Part shown: positions 47,401 through 59,074 of the stretch, one piece after another | Numbering within the stretch: position 1 is the first letter of the stretch | Layout: the number at the start of each line of letters is the position of its first letter | Source of the DNA: Agrypnia vestita | Taxonomy: Eukaryota > Arthropoda > Insecta > Trichoptera > Phryganeidae | Assembly: GCA_016648135.1 (NCBI GenBank) | Contig: JADDOH010001564.1 | Span: 1-64,000, forward strand | Direction of reading: 5' to 3' | DNA length: 64,000 nucleotides | Notes under the pieces: model-generated | What the model saw: the letters and a program-made list of their open reading frames with translations, nothing else | Databases searched by the model: none | Told to the model about the DNA's origin: nothing | Program-made: the position numbers and the translations under genes

Positions 47401-48149
47401 TTTATAAATTATGAAAGTTGGTATTTACCCGATTTACAGTTCCCCTTGTGGCTCACAAGATGTCGTTTTAAGAAATCGCATTTTTTCAAAACACCTGCTC
47501 GTTACCCGAGATGTCTTGCGTTTATTTTGCCTCTCTAGAATATTCTGTAAGTGCGTGATTCATCCGGACTTTTCTGAGCGTTCCGAGACGAGAATACTAG
47601 AATTTTCCGAAATATCTAAAGTCTACTCGACAATGCTTTTCTGGAATATTTTTTGCCATAACAAAACAGCAGATTGACGATGTATTTTTGAAAAATTTGA
47701 CGAGCAAAATATTGGATCTAAATTACAAAATTTGTGTTAAAAATGCCGTAAATTTTTTCAAGCAAAAATGTTAACCCTCAAATATCAAAAATTATATGGA
47801 AGACTGAATGTAAAAGGATTACGCAATATTGAGTAAGTTTGTGTGGTATTATGATTATTCCACCGAGATATGGCTCGAGCGCCTATTGTCTTTTCATTCC
47901 GATTTCAGAACTCACGCGATGCTCCTAGACCTTGGGCCCAGCGAGTCTCCGATGCGATAGCTGAAGCCATATCTTCACGGAAAACGTCGCTTTCAGCGCT
48001 AACCCATCGGGCGCGAGCGACGCCCTTGCCAGGAAAACTGACAGTTTCATTAAAGCATTCTTATTCCAAGTATTCTTGATACTAATTAATTTTATGGTAG
48101 CAATTTCTACTTTGTAATGATGAAAAAAATTATCTCAAACATGGATTAT
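47401..48149. other. Unassigned stretch with a GC-rich patch
   Basis: Bases 47860-48050 are GC-rich and open in two frames, plus (MARAPIVFSFRFQ..., 69 codons) and minus (GVARARWVSAESDVFREDMA...). No motif is recognised and no copy is seen in the window. Confidence 0.4.
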
Positions 48150-48895
48150 GAATGCGAATAGTCATATTCTATAAGTTGGCAATATAATTTTATGGAAAAA
48201 AGCATGGACGCTTACTGAAAAATTGATAAGGCGACTTGAAGCTTTAGAAATGTGAATCTATAGAGTTATATAGGTATATACCTAAATATGCTTTTTAACT
48301 GTGCTATTATACATATTTTTTGTTACTATCCATGCATATGATTTTTTATATATATTACTTTACTTTACTTTCTTAATTGATTTTGTATTATACAATATAT
48401 ACTGTTCTTATTATCCACATTTTATATTTATATACTCAATTAATTCATTAATTAATCTTATAGTTATATAGTATTTTGTTGTATATCTTTATTATTTTTT
48501 GTTCTCACTATATTGTTCAGCTGCTCATCTCGGCACAGGTTCTTCCTAGTGAGATGAGCGGCTCCATCTCTATGTCATGTAACAAGATGAAGATAAATAA
48601 ATAAAATAAAAAAAATAAAAAATAAAAATGAAAGAATTTGTGTTTACGGTTCGGATGAATAAAGAAAAGTAAGTAATTAAAACAATCTAAATCTAAATCT
48701 TGGACATGTGACGGAACATCCAGAGAAATACGAGATCTCGTATCTCATAATGAAGGTAAAGGTTGCCGAATGTCAGGGCTCTGGAAGAAGAACATCGTAG
48801 CCGAAAAACCTAAGAAAGTGGTTTGGCCAGTTTACTGTAGAGCTTATTCCGGGCCGCAGTAAATAAAATGATGATAGCTAATGTTAGTATTAATT
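48150..48895 (+). pseudogene. LINE family C tail, interrupted by another LINE 3' end
   Basis: The 5' part (about 48150-48290) reads WKKAWTLTEKLIRRLEALEM and IYR. After an insertion, the 3' part (48635-48895) reads FTVRMNKEK, ILGHVTEHPEKYEISYLIMK, VKVAECQGSGRRTS, KNLRKWFGQFTVELIPGR and ends MMIANV. 'W-LTEKL-RRLEAFEMW-YRR', 'RMNKEKELL--IK', 'LGH--R---Y-L--LI-QGK', 'GRRR-SWLKNLR-W' and 'MIAN' are the consecutive landmarks of one insect LINE C-terminus, so the interruption splits one copy. Confidence 0.8.
48300..48632 (+). mobile_element. LINE 3' UTR inserted in LINE family C
   Basis: AT-rich text with a terminal hairpin, GCTCATCTC (48523-48531) against GAGATGAGC (48551-48559), then AAGATGAAGATAAATAAATA and an A-rich tail to about 48632. 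It interrupts the reading sequence of the surrounding LINE. It contains no coding part and is a strongly 5'-truncated insertion. Confidence 0.65.
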
Positions 48896-49179
48896 TCTTT
48901 GGGGGTAACCCGCGTCAAAATCTGATCCTCAGAAGTATCATTCGTCAACCGACGTTGCGCCTGAATCACAACATGCATCTTCAGGGTGCCTTGTTAATAA
49001 ATTTCCGTCACGAGGGGCAGTCTGAGCACGTCCGTTCGTATCGAAAGCTTATTACCAAGTGAGGTCTCGCAATTCAAAAACTAAATTTGGATATTTCGGT
49101 CATTATTAGCCTTATTGACTTCTGGGTATTTAGTATATGTACAGTACTTACAAATGTCGCAAAAATTTTTGAAAAAATT
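48896..49179. other. 3' flank of LINE family C
   Basis: Carries GGGGTAACCCGCGTC and tcaaccgacgttgcgcctga, probably the decayed 3' UTR. No gene. Confidence 0.4.
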
Positions 49180-50345
49180 GTTAAAAAGAAATTTTAAAAT
49201 TTATATCTCATAAAAAAATACTAAATGAGCCCCAATTTGGATTTCGCGAGCATATGGGTGGGTACACAGGATGCTGTGGCTGAATTAACAAAAATAATAT
49301 ACTCGTCAACAGATAAAGATAACAAATGTCAAGGTATATTTATAGACCTTCGCAAAGCATTTGACAGTATCTCGCATAATAAACTAATTAATAAATTAAA
49401 TAAGATTGGGATTATAGGTAAAGTAAAAAATTGGGTAGCAAGCTATTTGAAAGAAAGAAATCAATCCGTAAAATTAGAAAATAGATTAAGTTTGAATAAA
49501 ATATCAATATTTGGTGTACCGCCATACACTGTACTTGGGACCTTTACTATTTATTATTTATGTAAATGATTTGTTAAATTTACTTATTGACGGTCAGATT
49601 TTGTCTCATGCAGATGATACAGCCCTAGTTTTTGACTATAGTAATTGGAATGATGTTATAGCTGCAGCGAATCGGATTTTAAATATTGTAAAACAATGGT
49701 TAAATGAAAACTTATTATCACTAAATACAGAAAAAAACTCACTACATTCCTTTCACATTAAATGAACAAAAGTCGCCCTAACTCATTCTAATAATTTTTC
49801 ATGTAAAAACAACTTTTCAGTATTAAGTTCAAAAAATAGTATTAAATATTTAGGAATAATAGTTGACTTTAATATTAAATAGAAAATACAAATCGATAAA
49901 AGTGTAGAAAGGATAAGAAAACACATATATGTGTTTCTTAAAATACGAAATATTTTAGGAATAAAATTGCTAAAAACACTATATGACGCTCTAGTTCAGT
50001 CAGTTTTTCAATATAGTACATATTATCTCATGGGGTAGTGCATTCAAAACTTAATTGAAATCTTTATAAGTTGTCCAGAAATTGATTATAAAGTTCTTTC
50101 TTAAAAAACCTAGAGATTATCTGACAATAGACATTTTTAATAAATTACAAGTCCCCACAATACAAAGCATTCACAAATAAAATTGCATTCTTCAACTCTA
50201 TAAAAGTTTTCACAGTAATAACGAGCTGCACCAAAGAGTGTCAAGTAGCAGAAATATAACACTTGGTAAATTGCATATCCCTGTGATATATACCACAACT
50301 ACTCAGCATCATTACACATTTAGAGGTGTGTAATAGATTATTATT
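49180..50345 (+). pseudogene. LINE (CR1/Jockey-like) reverse transcriptase, frameshifted
   Basis: Frame one (49225-49569) has GTQDAVAELTKIIYSSTDKD, motif A GIFIDLRKAFDSISHNKLIN and LGTFTIYYLCK. The next (49511-49765) has LGPLLFIIYVNDLLNLLIDG, then SHADDTALVF, in which the Tyr of the catalytic YADD is His, and NENLLSLNTEKN. Later frames carry SVERIRKHIYVFLKIRNILG, LYDALVQSVFQYS, then WGSAFKT and IQSIHK. It follows the same plan as family A at 31.2 kb but is more decayed. It ends near a (TTA)n run at 50338. Confidence 0.85.
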
Positions 50346-51517
50346 ATTATTATTATTTATAAACAATAAATAAATTAAAACACATTTTTCTGTGGCAGAC
50401 GAAATTTATTTTCAGCGGTCAACCGCGCACAAACTGGTAAAGAACCAACACTACAATGCCGGCCGTTGTATCAGTTAACCCGTAACCTTTTGAATGAATA
50501 ACGACCTTATATCCTTATCACGAGAATGAAAATGGCGGTGTCTCTATCCCTTTCACTCCGAGCCTGGATATATTTGAATATTTAAAAGAGCTTTTGTTTT
50601 ATACTAAGAAAGTCGCACCGAATGTTTTTGTACTTTGATGTAGGTCTTTATTTGAAATTTTACAGGTACATACATATATATATGTTTTAATGCCCGCTTC
50701 GCTGGGCTTAGCATGTACTAAGGCAGAAATTCTACATTTATTTAATAATCTGCAAATATAAATTGAAAAAAAAATTAACAACGAAATGGTTCTGTGTTTA
50801 AACATGAAAAATATTCAGGATAAATATGAAAATTTTGTTCATATTGTAGTTTTCAATTAGATATATGAAAAGGTTTTACACTTTTATAATCTACCGTACG
50901 ATCGGTAATAATTTGGCAGCAATATTAAGATAGTGCAAGTAACGTTGAGATGAATGCTAATTTTAATATGCAGCCATCCATACAGCAAAACTATATACTG
51001 TGAGACTTAAATAATTTATCTTAATTAACTACTAGCTACTTGTTTTGTATTATTCTCTTTCATTCGTAGCCCTTTCAGAATATATTCATAAAATGTTAAA
51101 AATCCAGTAGACTCGGCTATAACTGAGGTCCATTCATCGGTAAATCGAAGATTGAATATTTATTTTTATTATTCTTGTTACGTGTATGCAATAAAATAAA
51201 TTGTAAGATTTATATGAACTATAAAAGTTTGTAGATTTTAGACGACATTCAGATAATAAAAAATAAGGTTTTTATGGATTATGTTGGTAGCACTGTATTG
51301 AGAGGCTTCAACGTAGAGTTTCCCATTCCATATTACTGACAATAAAGTAAGAATTTAACTTTTGTATTTGAATGATTCAGTAACAAAACAGCCACTATAC
51401 TTTCAACGAAATTGAGATTTGCATATCTGTATCTGATATTGTGTATATTACATTATATTTTTTTAAACCGGAGATTTTGAAATAAAATGCTTTATGTAAT
51501 TGTTTCTAAAATAAAAA
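50346..51517. other. AT-rich stretch
   Basis: No gene seen; a short GC-richer part at 50440-50570 (aatgccggccgttgtatcag) is unassigned. Confidence 0.45.
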
Positions 51518-52090
51518 CGTTTTAAAAGCCAATTAAGATTAATATTATAGAAGTCTCATGAAGACAAAGCATGAGAAAGGAGTATGAAAGTTTTTTTTAT
51601 AGGATGACCCAGGGCTTACAACCTATATTAGCTGGCTTAAGTGATTGCTCTACACAATGCGATGTTCACCAATTCCATCGTAATAACATACACACATTAT
51701 CAAATTTTGAAAGCGTTTTAAAAGCCAATTAAGATTAATATTATAGAAGTCTCATGAAGACGAAGCATGAGAAAGGAGTATGGAAGTTTTTTTATAGGAT
51801 GACCCAGGGCTTACAACCTATATTAGCTGGCTTAAGTGATTGCTCTACACAATGCGATGTTCACCAATTCCATCGTAATAACATACACACATTGAAAGTG
51901 GTATATACATATCGTCCAAATTTGAAAACATATCATTTATTTGAAGGAATTACTCTATAGACATCTGTATTTCTTCTCATGAAATAGTATACATAGGTTT
52001 CGCAGCCTTCACTCAACACCTTTCAGCCTTCACCTTTATAGTTTTAAAGTGGAGTATTAATAATCAATATTCTTTTAAATGTATATATTT
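51518..52090 (+). repeat. R1 repeat, copy G, with 196-bp tandem duplication
   Basis: The 5' half of R1 occurs twice head to tail: 51518-51713 and 51714-about 51895, nearly identical (cgttttaaaagccaattaag starts both, cgtaataacatacacacatt ends both). The second unit continues into the R1 3' half (ctctatagacatctgtattt, gaaatagtatacataggttt, agtggagtattaataatca). The duplication includes about 20 bp of flank, so it happened after insertion. Confidence 0.85.
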
Positions 52091-52639
52091 TTTGATTAAT
52101 ATAAGAAATACTGTTTTTTAAAACAGTTACCTATCAATTATAAAATTAGCGTGTAAATTATAAAATTAGTAATAAAATATCATCAAAATCATTTTCAAAC
52201 ATATCGCCTTATAAATATTTTCATCAACTGGGTAATGGTGGTTTGTTTCTAAACCTCTCATTTATCGAAAGGCACAAAGAAGTATGACAGAACACATCAG
52301 AAAAAACAATTGGTATGATTCTTACACCACAATTTAATCTTTTCTCAAAAAACATTGAATTGGATCTTTATAAGATTGATTAAGGCTAGCAATATTTATA
52401 TAGTATCACGTCCAATTTGGTAATAATGAAATAATGATCTGAATACGAATACTGAATATTCTGGCCAATAGGGATCGCACCGCATCGCGAAGCAATACTA
52501 GCGGTTCGTAATGGAGTTTTGGTGCCAATACTAATGTATGAAAGTGAAGCTGGAAATTGGTTAAACAAATTTGGTTATTAATAACTTAATGGAAGTCATG
52601 CTCGTATATAAACTCTATGATCAAGAGTTAGAAAAATTA
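52091..52639. other. AT-rich stretch
   Basis: Bases 52460-52560 (gccaatagggatcgcaccgc, cggttcgtaatggagttttg) resemble an upstream piece of LINE family T ('AIRNGVLVPILMYES'). No gene. Confidence 0.4.
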
Positions 52640-53295
52640 TATATATTTTCTTAGACTTAGAAACATTATATCGCCAAAGACAAATAATAATGCAATATGG
52701 TATCATTGGGTGGGGAGGAAAATAAATAACTTAATTAAACAAACTCTTAATAGCACAATTATTTTAAAAAAAACACAACCTACCCTACAAATCGATTATT
52801 CCAAGAATTGTGTGTGCCTACCGTTATGAAAATTTTTAAAAAGTATCAATACTAAAAATCTATAAAGAAAAATATATAATGGAATCCAGGTCTACACAAG
52901 AACATTTCTAAATCTAAACACGTCTAAATATGAAACAAGTGCAGCCGAGAATTATTATTCCTCTGTAGGAGTCAAAGAATTCAATTCGTTACCCGAAAAA
53001 TTAAAAGAAAATCAAGACCTTACGTCATTTAAAAATTAACAAAAAAAATTTGTAAAAAATCTCTTGAAATTCCCATGAGCTTCACTTTATATTTATTTAT
53101 TTTGTTCTAACAACCCATTACAATTATAATATTCATGAAATCAACTGATGTGATTGCTCCTCCTATAAGCACGAGCGTCAGCTCTTGTACGGCGAGTAAA
53201 ACGTTTATTTGTTTGAATGTACTGTATTGTATTCATGAAATGTATGCACTTAGATATACATAAAATAAATAAATCTCAAATAAAAAAATAAAATA
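52640..53295 (+). pseudogene. LINE family A-like C-terminal fragment and 3' UTR
   Basis: The translation reads LDLETLYRQRQIIMQYGIIG, WGGK, then INNLIKQTLNST and, after shifts, YETSAAENYYSSVGVKEFNS and LPEKLKENQDLTSF. 'QYGIIGWGG' and 'G-K-FN-LP--LK---DL--FK' match family A at 31.4-31.9 kb. The 3' UTR has gattgctcctcctataagca and cttgtacggcgagtaaaacg and ends in an AAATAAATAAATCTC/A-rich tail. Confidence 0.75.
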
Positions 53296-53379
53296 GAATA
53301 TAAGCAGACTGAAGTATAGTGTGAATACGGTAATTAGGCGCATGTGCTAAAATCTATTACGATAAAGTGAAAAATAAAC

Positions 53380-53665
53380 AAATTAGGAATGAATGTAATG
53401 CTGGCTGCAGTGTAGTAGTGATGGTTTGGTCATATGGAACGTACGAGCAAGGATGACAAAGAAAATATACGAGGGCATCAATGACAGGCAGGACAGGCTC
53501 CCGCGAAATACCTGGCATGGTAAGATAAACATTTTTTAAATACGAAACTGTTAAAAGCTTCAACAACCAAAAAACGTGCATGTATTAAAGTGGATGACGA
53601 AGACGCAGGGTGCCAAATAGAAGAGTGTGGCATTGTATCCTTTTTACCTACCCGTCTACCAGGGG
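53380..53665 (+). pseudogene. LINE family T tail, copy on plus strand
   Basis: Matches family T text: ggaatgaatgtaatgctggc, gtttggtcatatggaacgta, ggctcccgcgaaatacctgg, gcttcaacaaccaaaaaacg and gaagacgcagggtgcc. Coding sense (NECNAGC, WSYGTYEQG) is decayed. It is followed 60 bp on by an inverted partner. Confidence 0.65.
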
Positions 53666-53724
53666 CGTGCAATGAGAACAAGAAGCAAGACTTTTTCCTT
53701 AGCGTATATTTTGAACTTACTTAC

Positions 53725-53875
53725 TTTCCATCACGCCGTTTCCCCGTGGGGGTAGGCAGAGTGGATAGAGCGCCACATCCTTCTGTCCTGACATGCAACT
53801 CTCGCCTCATCCACATTCATACATCTTCGCATGCAAACTCGCCGGTTGTTGATATTATGGTAATATTCATATCAC
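53725..53875 (-). pseudogene. LINE family T tail, inverted partner
   Basis: On the minus strand it carries the last part of family T, ending at the plus-strand text tttccccgtgggggtaggca (53740). With 53380-53665 it forms a head-to-head pair. Confidence 0.6.
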
Positions 53876-53948
53876 AGTAAACGTATATTTCATAATGTAT
53901 ATTCAGGCCAAGTCGTCATGTAACATTCTTTGGATTTTACTGGATGAA

Positions 53949-54340
53949 GTGGATATTATCGTCTTTGCTTTTTACATTACGAGGATATTGCTGTCTTTAC
54001 TTTTGTCAACGAGCTATTTTGCTATCTTGTCACGTTACACATACTTGGGGGTCGATCTGTTGAAGTGGATATTGCTGTCTTTGCTTTTGTCAACGAGCTA
54101 TTTTGCTATCTTGTCACGTTACACATACTTGGGGGTCGATCTGTTGAAGTGGATATTGCTGTCTTTGCTTTTGTCAACGAGCTATTTTGCTATCTTGTCA
54201 CGTTACACATACTTGGGGGTCGATCTGTTGAAGTGGATATTGCTGTCTTTGCTTTTGTCAACGAGCTATTTTGCTATCTTGTCACGTTACACATACTTTG
54301 GGGTCGATCTGTTGAAGTGGATATGTCTTTGGTTTTAATG
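53949..54340 (+). repeat. 84-bp minisatellite, four full units
   Basis: Units start with GGATATTGCTGTCTTTGCTT at 53983, 54067, 54151 and 54235 and stop at 54318, with partial homology before (53949) and after (54319). Units differ at only one or two positions (for example Ctt/Gctt in the first, cttTggg in the last). The period is a multiple of three and two frames stay open through the array (28-residue repeats such as STSYFAILSRYTYLGVDLLK), so long open frames here are produced by the repeat, with no other sign of a gene. Confidence 0.9.
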
Positions 54341-57050
54341 GTGATTCAGAAACATAATTTTGAAAGGATTGTGCCGTATTTCCCATAAAATCTCGAATTT
54401 AGTACATTTTTAATTAGTAATCCTCGGTGACTGCAAAATCAGAACATTTTTAATTTTTTTTTTTGGATATTGTAGGCTTTGTTTTTATACCTCTCATTTA
54501 CAGAGTAAGATCAAAATATATATTTTTAAATACTACCATAAAGTATTAGTATATATATTTCGTATTAAGGTTGATTAATGTACATTTCTGTATACATTCC
54601 GAGAAGATGTCTGACCCGGTGAATAATAGAGAAAAGATCAAAAGAAGTTCGCTACAATGTCGTTATCCAGAAAGAAATTTGAAAAATGTATTGTGTTTTT
54701 CCTATTTGTTCGCTACAATAGATGTCGTCTGCGATCAATAAATCATCGAGCTGTCTGGGAGGTACATTTCATGAATAAATAAAGCGAACACGGCGTCCTT
54801 AATATTGTAATACTCAGTTGAAATTCACAGCTTTGAAAAGAGATCAAATTTACTTAACATATTATATGTTATTTATTGTAGCCCATAAATCTTATACCAA
54901 AATCATATTTATTTCAAGTTTCCAATTGTATGTTGAAATTTTTCTTCAAATTTTAATTCTGTTTGTGGCAGCATTTAATAAATAAAATGATTTACATTTC
55001 GTTTTAACCACAATTAATTTTTATTGTAAAAAATCAACAAACAATCTGCAGCCACTAACCACTTTTTATATTCACTACTTCAAAGGCGATATATATTTTT
55101 GCCACAATTATTTATATTATTTTGCAAATATTACTAAATTCAAGTGTTTTGAAGGGTAACTAGAAACTAGAATTCATCTATCGAGACTTAAACAAATTTA
55201 GTTTGTGGAAGGCTTTTACAATTTTTTTCTCGGTAGCTGCCAATATCTCGGTTGTTTTTGTGCACTGGCTTTCATGGTTTTGGTGCCAGTTGTTGTTTGG
55301 GAGATGTTTTGTATATAACATGTATATTAAAGTTATACCTAAGTTTTGTCTAATATTTCTGCTTCTGTGGCTGGTGTTTTAGTTTAATTTTGTTTTACCT
55401 TACCAGTATTGTATAAAAAAGGCACGAGGGGCGCGATATGAATTAATAAATATTTCGGGAGCAATTTTCCCGTGTTCAGGAGATGAAAAGTACTAAGACT
55501 ATTTTTAAAGTACAAGTTTTATTTTATTATTTATATATTTAAGTTAGTCAATTATTACACCCGATAATGAGACGGACTGCTCCTCTTAAAACCATAGTGA
55601 TAAATATTTCAAATATTGTGTATGTAGTACAATGTTTGAATAAAAAATATACTATTAAAGTGTTGCACCACGAATTGACCAACCAAAATGTTTCATAATA
55701 AATAAATATTAAAAAATATATAACAGCACTACTGCTGTTACAAAATAAAGTTCATGTTTTTCGGCACACCCATTGCCACAATATAGCAGGCAGTAACCGT
55801 GTTTAGACTCGTAATTAAATACAAATTTTGAAAGCTACAAACTCCACAAGTCTGAACTAAAGTTTCATTAAAATGAACTTGGCCGCCCTACCGCATGCGG
55901 CCAACATGCTGCATTCTGGCAATTCTTTTAAACAAACAGATAGCCAATTTAAAAAAAAAAATATATATATATATATTTCCACAACATAATCTTTAAAAAT
56001 TCTCATTTAAATGTTCACAAAATGAAGATATGGTTTTTAATAATTATCTAAGTGTCATATGTGTATTATGATATACTAATACTGGGTAGTTCGACATAGA
56101 ATTTCTAATTCAAATTTATATCGTATTTAAGCTGATACTCATTGTTCAAAATTAGTTAATAAATGAAAATTAGCGTTATTTTCGAATATGAGTTCCGTCA
56201 TGGCACTTATTCTCAGAGATGGCACGCAATATCAATAAATGTTTGAATTTTTTCCTATGAAACCACGATTTCCAATAAGGATCTAATATTATATTTATAA
56301 TTGAATAATTTACCTTTCTCGTAAATTTATTTAACTAATCATCGTTATCAAAATAATCATAAATTATTTAAACCTATAGCTTTTTTCAAAATACTTCAAT
56401 ACTTCATTTTCAAATTACCTTTATTACCGTATTATTAAATGACTCGCATATGTACCTATGTACAAAATAAGAACTGAGGCTCCCTCATCAGACTCAAGAG
56501 CTTCTCTTCACTGACGAGATCTACATGACTATAAAGTATTTTAAAAAATGTCAAATTGATATGTAAATATATAAGAATTGATTTTGTACAATATATTAAA
56601 TAAATAAATAAATAATAATTTTCGGAATTTAAAATGGGCTAAAATATTTTTAAAATATAAATAATCCGATTAATTTGGTAAAGCAGTAAATGGTGCATCG
56701 CACAGTCTTAATGACCAAAACCGAATAATTTCAACGGGGATGAACGAAAAATGTTAAAAACTACCGCTCGTTAAGCGTTACATTTTATAAAAAGGTCCTC
56801 ACTGATGTGAGGTCACTCATTTGGTCATGTTTTTTTTAACATATATTCAACAGTTTAATGATGCACAACATTTTTAACGTTATGAATATTAAAACTCATT
56901 CAATATATTTTCTTTTTACGTCCCGGGAGTCTGAAATTTAAGAAAAAATTGGGTCATTTTTTACAAAAAAGAAGATAATTTTTTTTATTTGCACTCATTA
57001 AACTATTATTTCATTGGAAATTCGTTGAAAAAAAAAATGCATGTATATCC
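54341..57050. other. Long AT-rich stretch
   Basis: No gene or shared repeat is recognised, apart from an AT run near 55950-55975 and a GC-richer spot at 55880-55925. Confidence 0.45.
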
Positions 57051-57430
57051 ATACCATTCCCGCGGAGCTCACTACACTAAAATATTGTTATTTTATAAAA
57101 AAGAAATCCAATTGTTTTCAATTTTATATATTTTTAAATCGTATAATATGTTAAATTTTTGATATTTTCCGGGGGAACTCCAGAGCAATGGACATAAAGT
57201 GACTATCTTATTTTTCATAAACTTACCAGTAAATCTATATCCTTCCATTCCCGAGGAGCTCAATACAACAAGTTTATTATTATATTAAAAAAATATATTA
57301 GTATTTTTACCAATTGCTTTTAATTTTATATTTTTTTAAATTGTATAATATCCTACATTTTAGTTTTTTTCCGGGGGAACTCCAGAGGAATGGACATAAC
57401 GTAGATATCTTATTCTTCATAAACTTGCCA
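57051..57430. repeat. Tandem dimer of a 190-bp unit with inverted ends
   Basis: ccattcccgcggagctcac (57055) and ccattcccgaggagctcaa (57245) start two similar units. Each ends with ccgggggaactccagagcaatgg-like text (57170 and 57370), the approximate inverted complement of the unit's start (CCATTCC..GGAG). So each unit is a small element with inverted ends and the two lie head to tail. Confidence 0.75.
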
Positions 57431-57479
57431 ATATATGCCAAAGAATGCCATAAAATAATAGTTTAAAATGTAAATAATG

Positions 57480-57780
57480 ATAGAATAAAGAAAGGAGTGC
57501 TGATATTTGGTCATGTAGAACGTATAAGTGATGAAAGAATGGTTAAGAAAATATATGGGGCGAGTGTTGAAGTCAACAGGAACAGAGGACGTTCGCGAAA
57601 GACCTGGCACAATCAGATACTACAAGTATTGGAGAATGGCCCTGTTAAAAGCCTCAACAACCGTGGAACATATATGAGTATATATATACTGATGCAAAAG
57701 TGGGGTATCAAGATATAAGAATATGGCGTTCAATCCTCTCTGCCTACCCCTGTAGAAAAACGGCGAGATGATTAGTAAGT
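57480..57780 (+). pseudogene. LINE family T tail
   Basis: The translation reads DRIKKGVLIFGHVERISDER, MVKKIYGASVEVNRNRGRSR, KTWHNQILQVLENGPVKSLN, NRGTYM, and the 3' end codes RSILSAYPC. 'GHVER', 'GR-RKTW--QILQ' and the final SAYPC are the family T landmarks. Tail gattagtaagttagttaaaa. Confidence 0.8.
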
Positions 57781-57938
57781 TAGTTAAAATGTAATAAAAT
57801 AATTGCCAATTAAAAATACATTAAAATCTCCTTCTTGTAATTACCCAATTTCTACTAAAATTTTACTCCCAGGGTGTTAACCTAAATCTTAATTAATTAT
57901 TAAGAATATACTTTGAATTAATCGCTAATTTGTTGAAA
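57781..57938. other. AT-rich stretch
   Basis: Probably the 3' flank of the Penelope-like tail on the minus strand. Nothing coding. Confidence 0.4.
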
Positions 57939-57979
57939 TACCAACATGTTCCGGGGCCAATAGTAGCTTCATCAGGATA
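57939..57979 (-). ncRNA. Hammerhead-ribozyme-like motif, minus strand
   Basis: On the minus strand: TATC, core CTGATGA, a stem II (AGCTACTATTGGCCCC, imperfect), GGAAC in place of CGAAAC, minimal stem III AC-AT-GT, putative triplet GTT, then GGTA, which pairs with TATC as stem I (one G-T pair). It belongs to a Penelope-like family related to that at 6.65 kb (AACATGTTG). No endonuclease remnant is seen beside it. Confidence 0.65.
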
Positions 57980-58654
57980 GAACGTACAAAAAAAATATAT
58001 TAATAGGATTACAATTGGATAAATTAGAAATTTTGATATTTCAATAAAATAGTGGTTAAGACAATGCTATTAATTATTTTAATAATGTTACCACCATAAA
58101 GACATTTTGCTGGTATTGAAGAAGTAAAATCTAAACTGATTTCTTTTTTCACTGTTGATGTTTCTGTCTTACCAATTTTCTACAACTTCTCCATGGCATT
58201 CCTCTTTTTATTAATTTACCACTACAAGGTCAGTTTACATACATCCTTACTCGATTATTTCAACAAAATCAACGTGGTGACCTAGCATATTTTTTTCGTT
58301 ATTTGTAAATCTCATTATCTTTCTAACCCAAGGAACGTGCAAACACCTCGCCTGCGACTAGCGACCGCTGCGGCAAGTGGACCGCGGTTGGAAACTGTGC
58401 TAGTTCGCCTCATCCGAGATTCGAACATCACGAGCAAACAGTAGCCACCTTAATGCAAGGGTCCGCGTCAGCTAGACACGTCTCCAATGTTTATATTCGA
58501 GAAAATTCCTAACTTAATTATTGCATAAAATTTTGTATAAAATATTAAAAAATCAAAGTGTTCGTATTGAATGGTATCTGGATTGAAGTAAATCTATTTT
58601 TTTTACAATTTATTATATTATTCAACGACCGCCAAAATATGTAGACATGAATTA
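57980..58654. other. Unassigned stretch
   Basis: Bases 58330-58500 are GC-rich with a B-box-complement-like GATTCGAACAT but no complete tRNA-like promoter. No gene. Confidence 0.4.
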
Positions 58655-59060
58655 TACACAGCTACTAAATACTTCGATCTATTACCCACCGAACTAAAAA
58701 TTGTAACGGAAGTAAACAAGTCAACTAAAAACAAAATAATAAAATGGATAATCGAAACACAAGAACATCTGATATCCTTATAAATTTATATTGTAATCAT
58801 CATACAATTATCAATCGGGTCACTATTTTGTAAGCTAGGTATTAATTAATATTAGTCACTAGTTACTTATTTATATTGTTTTTATTGAGTTTTAGTCGTG
58901 TTTTTCACTATTAGACATATCTAACTTTTCACCTCCCGAACCTATGTACAGGCATATGTATATACCTTTATAGGATGTAATATACTTATAATGTATGTAA
59001 TATATATTATATTTTGTATATTTTCTTTTGAGATTTAATAAATATATAAATAAAAAAACT
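58655..59060 (+). pseudogene. LINE (CR1/Jockey-like) C-terminus and 3' UTR
   Basis: The last codons read ELYTATKYFDLLPTELKIVT, EVNKSTKNKIIKWII before a stop at about 58780, matching the 'G-K-FN-LP-ELK' end of family A-type proteins. About 270 bp of AT-rich 3' UTR follow, ending in aataaatatataaataaaaa. Strongly 5'-truncated. Confidence 0.65.
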
Positions 59061-59074
59061 AAAGTATTTTTTTT

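Noticed and set aside
53895..54388. Two overlapping frames of 147 and 107 codons
   Set aside because: Both arise from an 84-bp tandem repeat whose period is a multiple of three; no splice or start context and no homology recognised.
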